64,000 nt of DNA from Maea johnstoni. Its lineage: Eukaryota > Annelida > Polychaeta > Spionida > Magelonidae. Numbering within the stretch: position 1 is the stretch's first letter; each line of letters begins with the position of its first letter. Of the stretch, positions 9,909 to 23,326 are shown one piece after another. The notes beneath the pieces are model-generated. The model was not told where the DNA came from. It made no database searches and saw only the letters and a program-made list of their open reading frames with translations. The position numbers were made by a program, and so were the translations under genes. The stretch spans positions 440,684 to 504,683 of the forward strand of contig OZ012693.1 in the NCBI GenBank assembly GCA_963942565.1. The letters are read 5' to 3'.

Positions 9909-12900
9909 TAAATTTCTGTTTTTGATGACCATTTACATTCTTCCCGTTAGCATCTTTCGGGTTTTGATACCACTCTCTTACCGTTGCGCAGCCGGGCCAG
10001 AACGAGTTAACCATTACAGTACGGGTGTCTTTTGATGCCACCGTTACTTTGGCATTTACCATGTCTGGTTCCCCTGTGTTTGTCATAATCCAAATATGAT
10101 ACAAATCAACTCCACGTTCATCACAGTAATCAATTATCGCGTCTTCTAACATCTCTTTACTCTCATACCCTTCGGCTCTGAGGCCGCGAACAAAGACATC
10201 CTTATACAGGCTACTCTCAACTGCGCTAAGGGGGGGGTACGTTTTCGAACTAGACTGAGTACGTTTTCTCTTTCTCTCTCTCTCTGGGGGGTGCCAACCA
10301 TTTCTAGTTACAATCCTCTTACTCTGGTTACCATTGTTTGGGAACACTTGAGTGTTCTCAGTACGGTTACTACTAAACTCACCCAGTTTCATGTCCTTCG
10401 GACGCGCACCACCGTTACCACTCTGCAGATCAACGTTACCTTGTTGTCTTGGATTCGTGGTCGGTGCGGGCGCCATTTGAGCCGTCGCTCCACTTTTTGA
10501 TTGTTGAAAGTTCGGGTTGTATCTGGCTATATCAGGACCAGAACTCTGAATTGTCTTACTGGCATTGTCACCGCTATTCTGGTACTGTTCGGTAGTATCA
10601 CTGGGAAGGGCCCTTTCCGGCCCGACACGCTGGCCAGAGTTCGATGCATTTTGCGGAATCGCACTGGGACGGGCCCTATCTGGCCCGACACGCTGGCCAG
10701 TGTTCGATTCTTTCTGGGTTGACATACTGGGACGGGCCCTATCCGGCCCGACACGCTGGCCAGTATTCGTAGTACCCTGGCGATGGACACTGGGAGGGGC
10801 CCTATCCGGCCCGGCACGCTGGCCAGTGTTTATGTCGTTCTGGGAGGAAGCACTGGAACGGGCCCTATCTGGCACGCTACGCTGGCCAGTGTTCGCTGTA
10901 TTCTGAGTCGTTGCACTGGGACGGGCTCTATTTAGCCCGACACGCTGGCCAGTGTTAAAGTCATTGTTGTCGCCATTCTTCTTCATATCTGCCAGGAAGA
11001 CTTCGATCGTCTTGCTGACTTCATCATCATCATCCACCCATGAGTCATTGACCGTCGGATTCGGGACTAACGGTGTACTTGCCATCTGCCTCATCCCAGT
11101 TACGGGGTGGTGTATCGGACGAACTGGGAAGGGCGGGAAATCAACAGGGCTAAGGGTCGAATCCTCCTGCTTTCCAGATGGTCGTAACGGGGTCCCGTGG
11201 TCTGCACTAACAGTATCAGGTTCTGAAGAATTGTCATCTAAGGGTGGTGTATTAGAGGCAGGAGCTTCATCCTTCTCTATATCAGGCATAGGACTGTGAG
11301 TAGGTAACGTACCTTCGTCACGATTTCGCTCATTTCTCTTTGGTGCTGTTGGAGGGATGACACGTTTCGCTTCGCGCATGAAGCAGGCATACGAACTATC
11401 TTTCTTTTCGATAGCTGAGGCGCTACCATTTTCCCCACGGGTGCCTCTCGCGTTGTCAGCCACACCTTTCCTGTTCGGCGTCTCAGTTCTTGCCTTTTCT
11501 ACCTGCATAGTCTTTTTGCCTATCTGCTTTCCAGCATCACTATCACCCGGGAAGAGTTCTGGGAACATTTTCGCAAAGGCAATTTCTCTGGGGGTGCAAG
11601 ACTTTTGAGTCGGCATTAGTTTTGCGGGGTCATCACAAGGGCAGTCCTTTGCACAACATCTGCACTGCAGAAGGTATTCAATTGTTTTTCTGTGTTCTTG
11701 TACCTCAGTGACAAGCATGTCCTGAGTGGCTTTGAGTGACGTGATCATATTAAAATAGTCTGCATCCATTTTATCTACTCTGCGATCACATTTATCACGT
11801 CTGATTTCACCTGTGCGCACTCGGCGTTCATGGTCAGTGATCGCCTTTTCCATGTAGTCTATCTGACCGTCGTACTCAGACTTGAGCACAGGCAGGTCGG
11901 GTAAAGAGTTCGGATCAGTTTGAGTCGCCATATCCACCGCTTTCGGAGCAAGTGGGTTACCGGCAGTAGGTTGTCTGCTAGGCGAAGAATTACTGAAAAC
12001 ACGGTCGTGCAACTCCTGTATTTCACGGAGAAGCGAGTCTTGACTGAGCGAGGAGATGTTAGCTGCTTTCTCTTCTTGACATGAGATGGACGCAGAAGGC
12101 GGCACGACGCTTGCTGGTAGGTCCTCAGGGAGCTTAATTTGCATAAGCTGGTTAGGACTGTTTTGCATCACCACTGGCTTGGGGTCACACTGCTCGTCGC
12201 TAGGAGACTCCAGCTGTACAACTCGAAACATTTCCTGCTCGGGCACTGAGGCCCAGTCAATATCATACTGCGAACTCTCCACACAGTTTATACCATTTTC
12301 TGATGGGTACATAGATACGTTATCGTCATACCGAATTTGTAACTTATTCTTGGGTGACATCGGTGTTGGGGGTTCGCAGAATAAGTTGAAAGTAGAACTG
12401 GGTTCACAGACTAAGAGTTTTTTGTCGTCATGTTTACATTCTGAACCAAATTTTTCAACTATGTCAACCGAGGGGACCATGGTGTTCGACTTTGTTGGTG
12501 TGCTACAAAGTGGGATGGATCGTTCGCACGTCGAAATCTCATGGTTATATTCGGGACTTGTAGCATCTACCTTATTCGGTATATCATTGTCACATGTCTT
12601 ACTGACAGATTTTTTAACACTAGAATCGACATTTCCGGTAGACGTTGTCTGTATCACGTCAGTATCATTCATTTCTAGTACTGAAGGTGGGACATACTTA
12701 TCATTCAGATGTACGACTGGTAGGGGATCGGCTATTGACTTAGCTTCAGTTAGCTTGGCCACGTCAGGTCCTGGCGCCAAAATCATGAACTCCTCCCCAT
12801 CTTTCTCAACATTACATAGGACATAATTATCAGGTACCAGCATGAAATAGTTAAGGTTTCCACCTAATGTCTGACCGTCGTTTTCTATCCACGGTGTTTG

Positions 12901-13770
12901 CCTCTTGGACAAAACTGGCTCAGTTTCTGAAGCCAGATCCACATTCGAGTTATCGCAAATGTCACTTACAGGCCCTGAGGGCGGTTGTAAGACCGACGAG
13001 ACAGGCTTAATGTCATTATCGTCAGTGCACTTTCTTTTTTCTTGTAGGATCTGTTTCAGCGGCGAAGTAGGGTTACGATTGGCTGGACAGCCTTCCTCCT
13101 TCGGCATATCAGTTACGAGAATGCTTGTCGTAACTACAGGGGCGGCCGCCATGACAGTATCTTTCACGTCCTCACGTAGTGACTGGACTTGATTATCGCT
13201 CATCTCGGAATTTACACATTCCTTCTCTAGTGTCACTTTCACTTTTCTGTCCTTCTCACCAGTTCGATTTAGTTCAGCGCGGGTTTTACATACCGCTATT
13301 GGGGACGTCTTTTCGTCGCATTCTTGTATCGCATCCATAACGTCCGGATCACGTTGTGTCGGGGTCAGTACCTGGCGTTTCAGGATTTTCGTTGGAAAGT
13401 CTCTTTCTGCACCTGTGAGGTACAGGTAGACATCACATACGTCTTGCCCAAGGAGGTTAGCTACCCTTCTCTTTATCATAATCCATGGGATTTGGAATGT
13501 CTTTTTAACGGGTCTCGTATTTCCACCGTCGCAGGTTTTCTCGTCGGCGCCATCGGGGTTTTCCCGCACTTTCTGTTTCGCTAGAACAAACAGTTTTTCC
13601 CTCGCATACTCAAGCTCCTCAAAACTGAACTCGACCACAATCTCGGAGATAACGTCCTTTTTAGGTTCATCTTCGAGGTGCCATAGAAATCTCTCCAGCC
13701 TGTGGTCTATAACGCCAGAATATGCCCAAAAGTCGGCACCGCATTCATTGATGTCGACTTCATCCGCCAT
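9901..13770 (-). CDS. LINE ORF1: long RNA-binding-type protein
   Basis: The 1289-codon frame is unusually long for a LINE ORF1. The N-terminus (about 1-130) is a compact charged region with no family I can name. Residues about 140-600 are Ser/Thr/Pro-rich and probably disordered. A coiled-coil-like stretch (about 615-700) runs into a cysteine cluster (CRCCAKDCPC, about 700-710). Six repeats of about 22 residues with the core NTGQRVGPDRARPSA cover about 935-1060. A basic patch (RERKRKRTQ) leads into a C-terminal module of about 85 residues (about 1185-1270) ending FWPGCATVREWY, which resembles the RRM-like fold of other LINE ORF1 proteins. It is expected to bind LINE RNA. The start ATG at 13770 lies in the context ACAAGATGGCGG. 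Confidence 0.85.
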   Translation of the reverse strand: MADEVDINECGADFWAYSGVIDHRLERFLWHLEDEPKKDVISEIVVEFSFEELEYAREKLFVLAKQKVRENPDGADEKTCDGGNTRPVKKTFQIPWIMIKRRVANLLGQDVCDVYLYLTGAERDFPTKILKRQVLTPTQRDPDVMDAIQECDEKTSPIAVCKTRAELNRTGEKDRKVKVTLEKECVNSEMSDNQVQSLREDVKDTVMAAAPVVTTSILVTDMPKEEGCPANRNPTSPLKQILQEKRKCTDDNDIKPVSSVLQPPSGPVSDICDNSNVDLASETEPVLSKRQTPWIENDGQTLGGNLNYFMLVPDNYVLCNVEKDGEEFMILAPGPDVAKLTEAKSIADPLPVVHLNDKYVPPSVLEMNDTDVIQTTSTGNVDSSVKKSVSKTCDNDIPNKVDATSPEYNHEISTCERSIPLCSTPTKSNTMVPSVDIVEKFGSECKHDDKKLLVCEPSSTFNLFCEPPTPMSPKNKLQIRYDDNVSMYPSENGINCVESSQYDIDWASVPEQEMFRVVQLESPSDEQCDPKPVVMQNSPNQLMQIKLPEDLPASVVPPSASISCQEEKAANISSLSQDSLLREIQELHDRVFSNSSPSRQPTAGNPLAPKAVDMATQTDPNSLPDLPVLKSEYDGQIDYMEKAITDHERRVRTGEIRRDKCDRRVDKMDADYFNMITSLKATQDMLVTEVQEHRKTIEYLLQCRCCAKDCPCDDPAKLMPTQKSCTPREIAFAKMFPELFPGDSDAGKQIGKKTMQVEKARTETPNRKGVADNARGTRGENGSASAIEKKDSSYACFMREAKRVIPPTAPKRNERNRDEGTLPTHSPMPDIEKDEAPASNTPPLDDNSSEPDTVSADHGTPLRPSGKQEDSTLSPVDFPPFPVRPIHHPVTGMRQMASTPLVPNPTVNDSWVDDDDEVSKTIEVFLADMKKNGDNNDFNTGQRVGLNRARPSATTQNTANTGQRSVPDRARSSASSQNDINTGQRAGPDRAPPSVHRQGTTNTGQRVGPDRARPSMSTQKESNTGQRVGPDRARPSAIPQNASNSGQRVGPERALPSDTTEQYQNSGDNASKTIQSSGPDIARYNPNFQQSKSGATAQMAPAPTTNPRQQGNVDLQSGNGGARPKDMKLGEFSSNRTENTQVFPNNGNQSKRIVTRNGWHPPERERKRKRTQSSSKTYPPLSAVESSLYKDVFVRGLRAEGYESKEMLEDAIIDYCDERGVDLYHIWIMTNTGEPDMVNAKVTVASKDTRTVMVNSFWPGCATVREWYQNPKDANGKNVNGHQKQKFNG
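10590..10965 (-). repeat. 66-bp in-frame coding repeats in LINE ORF1
   Basis: Six tandem copies of about 66 bp encode variants of NTGQRVGPDRARPSA plus a linker. The period is a multiple of three, so copy-number change would keep the frame. Each copy carries the GC-rich core GGGCC near CTGGCCAG. Confidence 0.9.
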
Positions 13771-13788
13771 CTTGTTTCATAATGTCCA

Positions 13789-14185
13789 TATTATGCCCAT
13801 GCATTTGGTGCAGGAAGTAAATGTCGTCCCTGTACCTGCCCTGGAAACTGCGTGTCAATCGGTCGCGCAGTCGTGTATTATGCCCATGCATTTGGTGCAG
13901 GAAGTAAATGTCGTCCCTGTACCTGTACCTGCCCTGGAAACTGCGTGTCAATCGGTCGCGCAGTCGTGTATTATGCCCATGCATTTGGTGTAGGAATTGA
14001 ATGTCGTCCCTGTACATGTACCTGCCCTGGAAACTGGGTGTCAATCGGTCGCGCAGTCGTGTATTATGCCCATGCCTTTGGTGCAGGAAGTAAATGTCGT
14101 CCCTGTACCTGCCCTGGAAACTGCGTGTCAATCGGGCGCGCAGTCGTGTATTATGCCCATGAATTTGGTGCAGGAACTAAATGTC
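13789..14185 (+). repeat. 87-93 bp minisatellite, right half
   Basis: About 4.5 copies of the same unit as 4680-5004. The first copy starts in mid-unit at the right TATT of the LINE, and the last copies are more diverged. The unit also forms frames on both strands, but these only reflect the tandem period. Confidence 0.92.
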
Positions 14186-14311
14186 ATAAAGGACATACCT
14201 GTATAGCAGCCGGGCTGTGAGTGACACCCTGCTGCCTGTCGGTCGCCGCAGCCTGCTTGACGACCGTGTGTTGCCTGCCTCATTAGAACAGGAAGTAGTA
14301 CGCCTATTGTG

Positions 14312-14420
14312 ATAGTGTTGATTGGTCGATGGGACAAACAGACATTCCACTTGTCTCTCATTGGGCGACGTCCAGGCACACACACTCGTGAAAAGTTATT
14401 TTAGCCTCCGTCGTGATCGC
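14312..14420 (+). repeat. Dispersed repeat, copy 2
   Basis: This is the second copy of the repeat seen at 3187-3300, sharing GATGGGACAAACAGA and CCGTCGTGATCG. It lies just beyond the minisatellite. Confidence 0.75.
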
Positions 14421-14728
14421 AACGAATATTCTACATAAATATTCTAGTAAATGGAATCCGATCAACATGGACGTTGGATTTGCAGCTAAATTTTCTCCTT
14501 TGACCACTTATTCTGCGGTTTAAAGCTACATCCTGACTAGCTAATTGATCCGGTAACGGAAAGAAGCAGAGAAAAACCAACGCCTCATTCAAGTCATCGG
14601 CAAATAGTTCACAGCGTCACATCGTCCACCTTGGGAAATAACATACGACACCAAATATATAATGCAGGGTGCCAGGCTTAGATGGAGAATCATTAATCTT
14701 GATGGGTTCAGGGTATCTATAACACTAC
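14421..14728. other. No gene recognised
   Basis: Unique AT-rich DNA between the dispersed repeat and the 112-bp tandem repeat. Nothing is supported here. Confidence 0.5.
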
Positions 14729-14916
14729 CGAAAAGACACGCGTGGAAAGTTTGCATTTGTACCTTGGATTAACATACACAATCATTCATCTAAGATGTGT
14801 ACGTACAGTCGACTGGCAATATGTTAATGTTATGATAGAAAGAGACACGCTTGAAAGGTTTGCATTTGTACCTTGGACTAATATGTATGGAAAGCCGTTC
14901 TTGCAGAAAAGCACTA

Positions 14917-15335
14917 TTTGTCTTTAAAGACAATTCATTTGTCTTTAAAGACAATTCATTTGTCTTTAAAGACAATTCAATTGTCTTTAAAGACAAATGA
15001 TTTGTCTTTAAAGACAAATAGCCATGTTCATTTGTCTTTAAAGACAATTCATTTGTCTTTAAAGACAATTCATTTGTCTTTAAAGACAAATGAATTGTCT
15101 TTAAAGACAAATGAATTGTCTTTAAAGACAATTGAATTGTCTTTAAAGACAAATACCTTCTATTTGTCTTTAAAGACAAATGAATTGTCTTTAAAGACAA
15201 TTCAATTGTCTTTAAAGACAATTCATTTGTCTTTAAAGACAAATACATCTATTTGTCTTTAAAGACAATTCATTTGTCTTTAAAGACAAATGAATTGTCT
15301 TTAAAGACAATTCATTTGTCTTTAAAGACAAATGA
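14917..15335. repeat. Left arm: tandem TTGTCTTTAAAGACAA palindromes
   Basis: About 20 near-perfect 16-bp palindromes with spacers ATGAA or TTCAT. A few longer breaks occur, such as the one with GCCATG near 15022. The arm can fold locally at every unit or pair with the right arm. Confidence 0.95.
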
Positions 15336-15560
15336 ACTGTCTGTCATGACAAAGTAGTTCTGAAAGTAGTTCCGTTTTGTAACTTCATTTCAATGGAGAA
15401 TCAACAAGATGGATACTAATACTAATGTCAGTACTGCCAGATAAAGGCATGCTTGTAAATTCAAACAGTCATAGCTGCAAATGCAAGTTTAGAAGAGACT
15501 GACCACCGTATGAAGTTTGTCAATTCTCTGCACGAACGTTTGCAGCCTGGAAGCCCTGGT

Positions 15561-15579
15561 GGGGGGGGGGGGGGGGGGG
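15561..15579. repeat. Poly(G) tract in foldback loop
   Basis: Nineteen G in a row. A poly(C) run lies at 16051-16075 nearer the other arm, so the pair could itself form a stem. Confidence 0.95.
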
Positions 15580-16050
15580 AGGCACTTAGATATTTAGGGG
15601 GGTACATACGCTCGTTATCAACATTTTAAAATACGTACCCATAAGCACTGATTCTGGCCAAAAAAGCACCTTAAAAACGCTGACTTTTTCAAGTAAAATA
15701 CACCCTTTCTTTTATCAAAACCCTGACATTGGATGAACGGGAACACATATTTAAACTTTAGATTTTATGTTTAGCGGCAGCAGACTCGGTGGTTCAGACA
15801 TAAACATCGACAATAACATCATCAGATAAGTAAGGTTCAATATTGATGAACTACAGACTCGGAAGCCCAGTCACTTCGGGAGTCACTCGGCGTCAGAGCC
15901 GCGTATATTTCGTAAGGGGATTTTCATCCCCCATCCCTCATACCTGGGTTCAAAAAAGTACCCTTCTTTTACAAATCGCAGACATGAGGAAGTCTTAAAA
16001 AAGACCCCTTCTCTCACGAAATACGTTACGGGGTGCAGCCCCCCAAGAAG

Positions 16051-16075
16051 CCCCCCCCCCCCCCCCCCCCCCCCC
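16051..16075. repeat. Poly(C) tract in foldback loop
   Basis: About 25 C in a row, opposite in sense to the poly(G) at 15561. Confidence 0.95.
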
Positions 16076-16337
16076 ACCGGAATGGAAGCGAGCCAAATTT
16101 GATACAAGATTATATTCACACTTGCATATCAGATATAATTCCATAATTTCATGTATTAGAAGCAAACCATGTCATATTTGCAGACAGACACGTGGCTAAA
16201 CACATTGAGCGATAATTGGGAATGGTAGTAGTAACATGACCTTTGAATTACAAGAAGTGGATGAAGAAAACACGTGGCTGCGTAGGAATATGTGAAGTTG
16301 CATTACACCACAGTATTCTTCTGCACACGTGGTCGTA

Positions 16338-16663
16338 TTTGTCTTTAAAGACAAATGAATTGTCTTTAAAGACAAATGAATTGTCTTTAAAGACAAATGA
16401 ATTGTCTTTAAAGACAAATGAATTGTCTTTAAAGACAAATACCTTCTATTTGTCTTTAAAGACAAATGAATTGTCTTTAAAGACAAATGAATTGTCTTTA
16501 AAGACAATTCATTTGTCTTTAAAGACAAATACATCTATTTGTCTTTAAAGACAATTCATTTGTCTTTAAAGACAATTCAATTGTCTTTAAAGACAAATGA
16601 ATTGTCTTTAAAGACAAATGAATTGTCTTTAAAGACAAATGAATTGTCTTTAAAGACAAATAG
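16338..16663. repeat. Right arm: tandem TTGTCTTTAAAGACAA palindromes
   Basis: The right arm is built of the same 16-bp palindrome at the same spacing as the left arm. It shares interruptions such as ATACCTTCTA and ATACATCTA, so the arms derive from one another. Confidence 0.95.
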
Positions 16664-16935
16664 TGCTTTTCTGCAAGAACGGCGTTCCATAAATATGCAC
16701 CATTATTCATCTAAAATGTGTACGCATACTCGACTGGCAATATGTTAATGTTATGATAGAAAGAGACACGCGTGGAAGGTTTGCATTTGTACCTTGGACT
16801 AATATACACAATTATTCATCTAAAATGTGTACGCATACTCGACTGGCAATTGGTTAATGTTATGATTGAACCAGTACGTTGGGACTACAGCGACGTGATA
16901 AAGATTTGTGGCCATATTTGCTGCCTGTGGTTGGT

Positions 16936-17159
16936 ATGGAGTACAGCGAGTATTCGTACGCCTCGAGACTAGCACAGGTGATAACTATAATACTGATAGG
17001 GATAACTGCAGTAATTGGGAACTTATTCGTGCTTCTGGCAGTCTCGAGATTCAGTAAACTACGCACATCACCAAACATCTTCGTCGCCAACCTCTCGCTG
17101 ACAGATGGTATCTTTGGGATACTACTTCTCAATCTTCCTCCAAATATACTCCAACAAAG
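16936..17159 (+). CDS. Class A GPCR, exon 1 (TM1-TM2)
   Basis: Exon 1 begins at the only in-frame ATG (16936) and encodes a short N-terminus, TM1 with the GN signature (AVIGNLFVLLAV, about residues 13-36), and TM2 with NLSLTD (about 50-70). It ends in phase 2 at the donor AAAG|GTGAGT. Exon 2 follows at 24036. Together they give a receptor of about 336 residues. The family is rhodopsin-like and closest in motif pattern to moody/Tre1, GPR84 and melatonin-type receptors; the ligand is unknown. The end of this exon and its donor are tandemly duplicated just downstream. The upstream region is repetitive, and I found no core promoter. Confidence 0.85.
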
Positions 17160-17326
17160 GTGAGTTCTTCCTAGAACTACTAACGTCAAATATACTGACA
17201 GAGAAAGACCTCTCTCTGACAGATGGTATCTTTGGGATACTACTTCTCAATCTTCCTCCAAATATACTCCATCAAAGGTGAGTTCTTCCTATGGCTACTA
17301 ACGCCAAATCTGCGGACAAAGAAGGA
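17091..17326 (+). repeat. 118-bp tandem duplication of exon end and splice donor
   Basis: Positions 17091-17208 and 17209-17326 are near-identical at an offset of 118 bp, with divergence toward the end. The second copy carries a second AAAG|GTGAGT donor at 17277/17278. Reading through the first donor meets an in-frame TGA at once, so only the first donor gives a full receptor. Confidence 0.92.
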
Positions 17327-17329
17327 ACT

Positions 17330-17525
17330 CTAGGAAAAGACCTACAACTGGTGCTTGCTAGCACTGAGTTGGTCTTTACTTCATAGTTATGTGGGGACAT
17401 GTGTCACCCCCTTATTTCTTTCCCTTTTCCCCTGTTTCTTTGTCAAGTTATAATATTTTGTTTTGTATATTTATATGTCGAGTATGATTTTGTAATTGAG
17501 AAATTACAGTTAATAAACATACATA
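17330..17525 (+). mobile_element. LINE 3' end fragment
   Basis: The segment ends in the hairpin TGTAATT-GAGA-AATTACA followed by GTTAATAAACATACATA. The same hairpin and tail occur at 36482-36545 in reverse orientation, and the layout matches the full-length LINE's 3' end. No coding remnant was recognised, and the left limit is uncertain. Confidence 0.5.
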
Positions 17526-17769
17526 TATACACACATACGAGAAATACAATGCACTTATTACAAAGGTATAAATGTATGCATGCATACATGTATATGTATG
17601 CATGCATCTAGGTATGCTCGGATGTATGCATGAGTGCTTGTATACATACTATATGGGATTCTCGGAATTTTGCATTTGAGCAATCAACATATGGAAAAAT
17701 TAAGGCAGAGAATATGCAGTGTGCACATACCAATATGTATAGTTACACAGCGACAACGTTGGGAACTAC

Positions 17770-17950
17770 CTGACGCATAGCATTGCATTGTTTTGTATTG
17801 CATTGTTTTGTATTGCTTTGTTTTATTGTATTGCGCAATATTGTTTTACTGTTTATATTGTGTTAGAAGGTAGTGTGTCATACCTATTGCATTGTGTGTA
17901 TATTGTATCGTAATGTTAAATATTGTATCATTCTGTATTGTATTGCATTT
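17770..17950 (+). repeat. Simple repeat, TTTTGTATTGCA type
   Basis: Irregular tandem pentamers and decamers of the form GCATTGTTTTGTATT. Low complexity, no gene. Confidence 0.8.
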
Positions 17951-20016
<2,066 letters not shown>

Positions 20017-20216
20017 NNNNNNNNNNNNNNNNNNNNNNNNNNNNNNNNNNNNNNNNNNNNNNNNNNNNNNNNNNNNNNNNNNNNNNNNNNNNNNNNNNNN
20101 NNNNNNNNNNNNNNNNNNNNNNNNNNNNNNNNNNNNNNNNNNNNNNNNNNNNNNNNNNNNNNNNNNNNNNNNNNNNNNNNNNNNNNNNNNNNNNNNNNNN
20201 NNNNNNNNNNNNNNNN
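20017..20216. other. Assembly gap (200 N)
   Basis: Exactly 200 N. This is probably a default gap size, so the true distance is unknown. Confidence 0.99.
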
Positions 20217-21955
<1,739 letters not shown>

Positions 21956-21958
<3 letters not shown>

Positions 21959-22446
21959 GGTTGTATTTCATCCAAGAGGACCTAACCAGTCACCTACCCA
22001 GACGGTATCGGTTTGCAATCAGCAATTACAATTCATGTATTCTCAGTCCCAGACATTGCATGGCAAATCCCATACCACCCGGGTTAAACTCTGCTTCATA
22101 TCATGTTCCCCGCAGATGAGACTCGGACATCTGTCTCGTTCCAGCAGCAGACTCACGTTCCATGGACGGGTCGTTTGTCTCAACTCTCTTTGCAGACCCG
22201 TCATTCTTAATTTAATCATATATAAATGGTTGCCAAAACGGTTTCAGTTTCCCCAAATCGTATGCCAATATGACGAGCAATTGCCGTTCTTGTGCTATAT
22301 GATTAGACCGTGGAACTTGCACCGCTGTTCAATGAAGGCCTGTATACACTCAACACGTATTCATTCCCTGGCAGATCTCCTTATAGATGTTATGACAACC
22401 GTGCATTCAACATCTGTCTACTAGTACCTTGGACATTGAGCCCCAA
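21956..22446. other. Receptor intron, no gene recognised
   Basis: An open frame on + continues out of the GA repeat for about 150 codons, but its composition and sequence suggest no protein family. I treat it as chance. Confidence 0.45.
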
Positions 22447-22450
22447 TTAA

Positions 22451-23322
22451 GGTGATGGGTACCATTGCAAGCCAGTTAGAAGCCCTGTCCCAAAACACAC
22501 CTCAAAGCAGCATAATCCTATAACTAGGTGTATCTCCAGGTTCCTGAGTGTTATCAGGTAGAGAATATCATCGCCACCTGTCATTATCCAATCCATATTC
22601 TGTTTTATTTCAGAATTTACAACTTTTTTTTCAAATGACATATTCTCATTAATTACGCAGGTGATGGTTACTGCAGGCTCAGAGTTACTTTAGGGATATC
22701 ATTGACTATGCCCAATAAAAAGTATTTTTTTGATTTTTTACCCCTAAAGATTTTTACAGGCCATAACATTGAAAATTCTAGTGAGAAATCTCGTGTGTGG
22801 AGGCATGGGAACCCCTTTGATAGTAGTGGACATACCTTGCTGATCACTCCTGAGCACTCGAAACAAAAGAGAGTTGCACAAAGATACACATCGACGATCT
22901 CAAGACAATGGCTTGTGGTCAGGATGCTATAAATAGGTGCTAGCTTTGAGCATGTGAGGTTACCAAGTGAGGTTGGTGTGGAGATTTCTCACTAAAATTT
23001 TCAACGTTATGGTCTGTAAAAATCTTCAGCAGTAAAAAATCAAAAAAATACTTTTTATTGGGCATAGTCAATGATATCCCTAAAGTAACTCTGAACCTGC
23101 AGTAACCATCACCTGCGTAATTAATGAGAATATGTCATTTGAAAAAAAAGTCGTAAATTTTGAAATAAAACAGAATATGGATTGAATAATGACAGGTGGC
23201 GATGATATTCTCTACCTGATAACACTCAGGAACCTGAGGATACACCTAGTTATAGGATTATGCTGCTTTGAGGTGTGTTTTTGGACAGGGCTTTTAACTG
23301 GCTTGCAATGGTACCCATCACC
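22451..23322. mobile_element. Long-TIR foldback MITE, TTAA target (copy 1)
   Basis: Two inverted arms of about 342 bp (22451-22792 and 22981-23322) are nearly complementary, around a loop of about 188 bp. TTAA flanks both ends (22447-22450 and 23323-23326). The terminus reads GGTGATGGGTACCATTGCAA. No transposase frame is present. A second copy lies at 26768-27663. TTAA targeting is compatible with piggyBac, but the terminus is not the usual CCC type, so the superfamily stays open. Confidence 0.85.
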
Positions 23323-23326
23323 TTAA

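Larger units (their letters stand above)
5005..13788 (-). mobile_element. Apparently full-length APE-type LINE, three open frames
   Basis: This is a non-LTR retrotransposon of about 8.8 kb on the minus strand. It is bounded by TATT duplications (5001-5004 and 13789-13792) and interrupts a minisatellite that rejoins exactly. The 5' leader is only about 18 nt, with an AAGATGGCGG context at the ORF1 start. The order is ORF1, a middle open frame, then ORF2, followed by a 3' UTR of about 390 nt. The UTR ends in a GTATAC hairpin, AATAAACATAC and a short TATG-type tail. All three frames are open, which suggests a recent copy. The clade is unresolved: the reverse transcriptase is I/Nimb/RTE-like in its NYRGITLL motif, and only a phylogeny would place it. 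Confidence 0.88.
14886..16691. mobile_element. Foldback element with arms of tandem palindromes
   Basis: The ends are inverted copies of each other: TATGGAAAGCCGTTCTTGCA at the left matches the reverse complement of the right end. AATATG flanks the element at 14880-14885 and 16692-16697. Each arm is a tandem array of the palindrome TTGTCTTTAAAGACAA with 5-bp spacers (period about 21): 14917-15335 on the left and 16338-16663 on the right. The loop (about 15346-16330) holds a poly(G) and a poly(C) tract and no coding frame. Inserted in the 112-bp repeat, it is non-autonomous. The overall form resembles Drosophila FB elements; the superfamily is not determined. Confidence 0.82.
14729..16870 (+). 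repeat. 112-bp tandem repeat, three copies, split by a foldback element
   Basis: Units contain GTTTGCATTTGTACCTTGGA and CGACTGGCAATATGTTAATG. Copy 1 is 14729-14838, copy 2 is interrupted by the foldback element, and copy 3 is about 16760-16870. Copy 3 shows what the insertion site looked like before the element arrived. The array ends about 65 bp before the receptor start codon. Confidence 0.85.

Noticed and set aside
14917-15335. CRISPR-like array of palindromic repeats with short spacers
   Set aside because: The spacers are 5 bp and repetitive, the sequence is clearly animal, and the array is one arm of a foldback element with a matching opposite arm.
17278-17283. Second GTGAGT as the true exon 1 donor
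   Set aside because: Reading to it from exon 1 meets an in-frame TGA directly after the first donor, and exon 2 is in phase only with the first donor.
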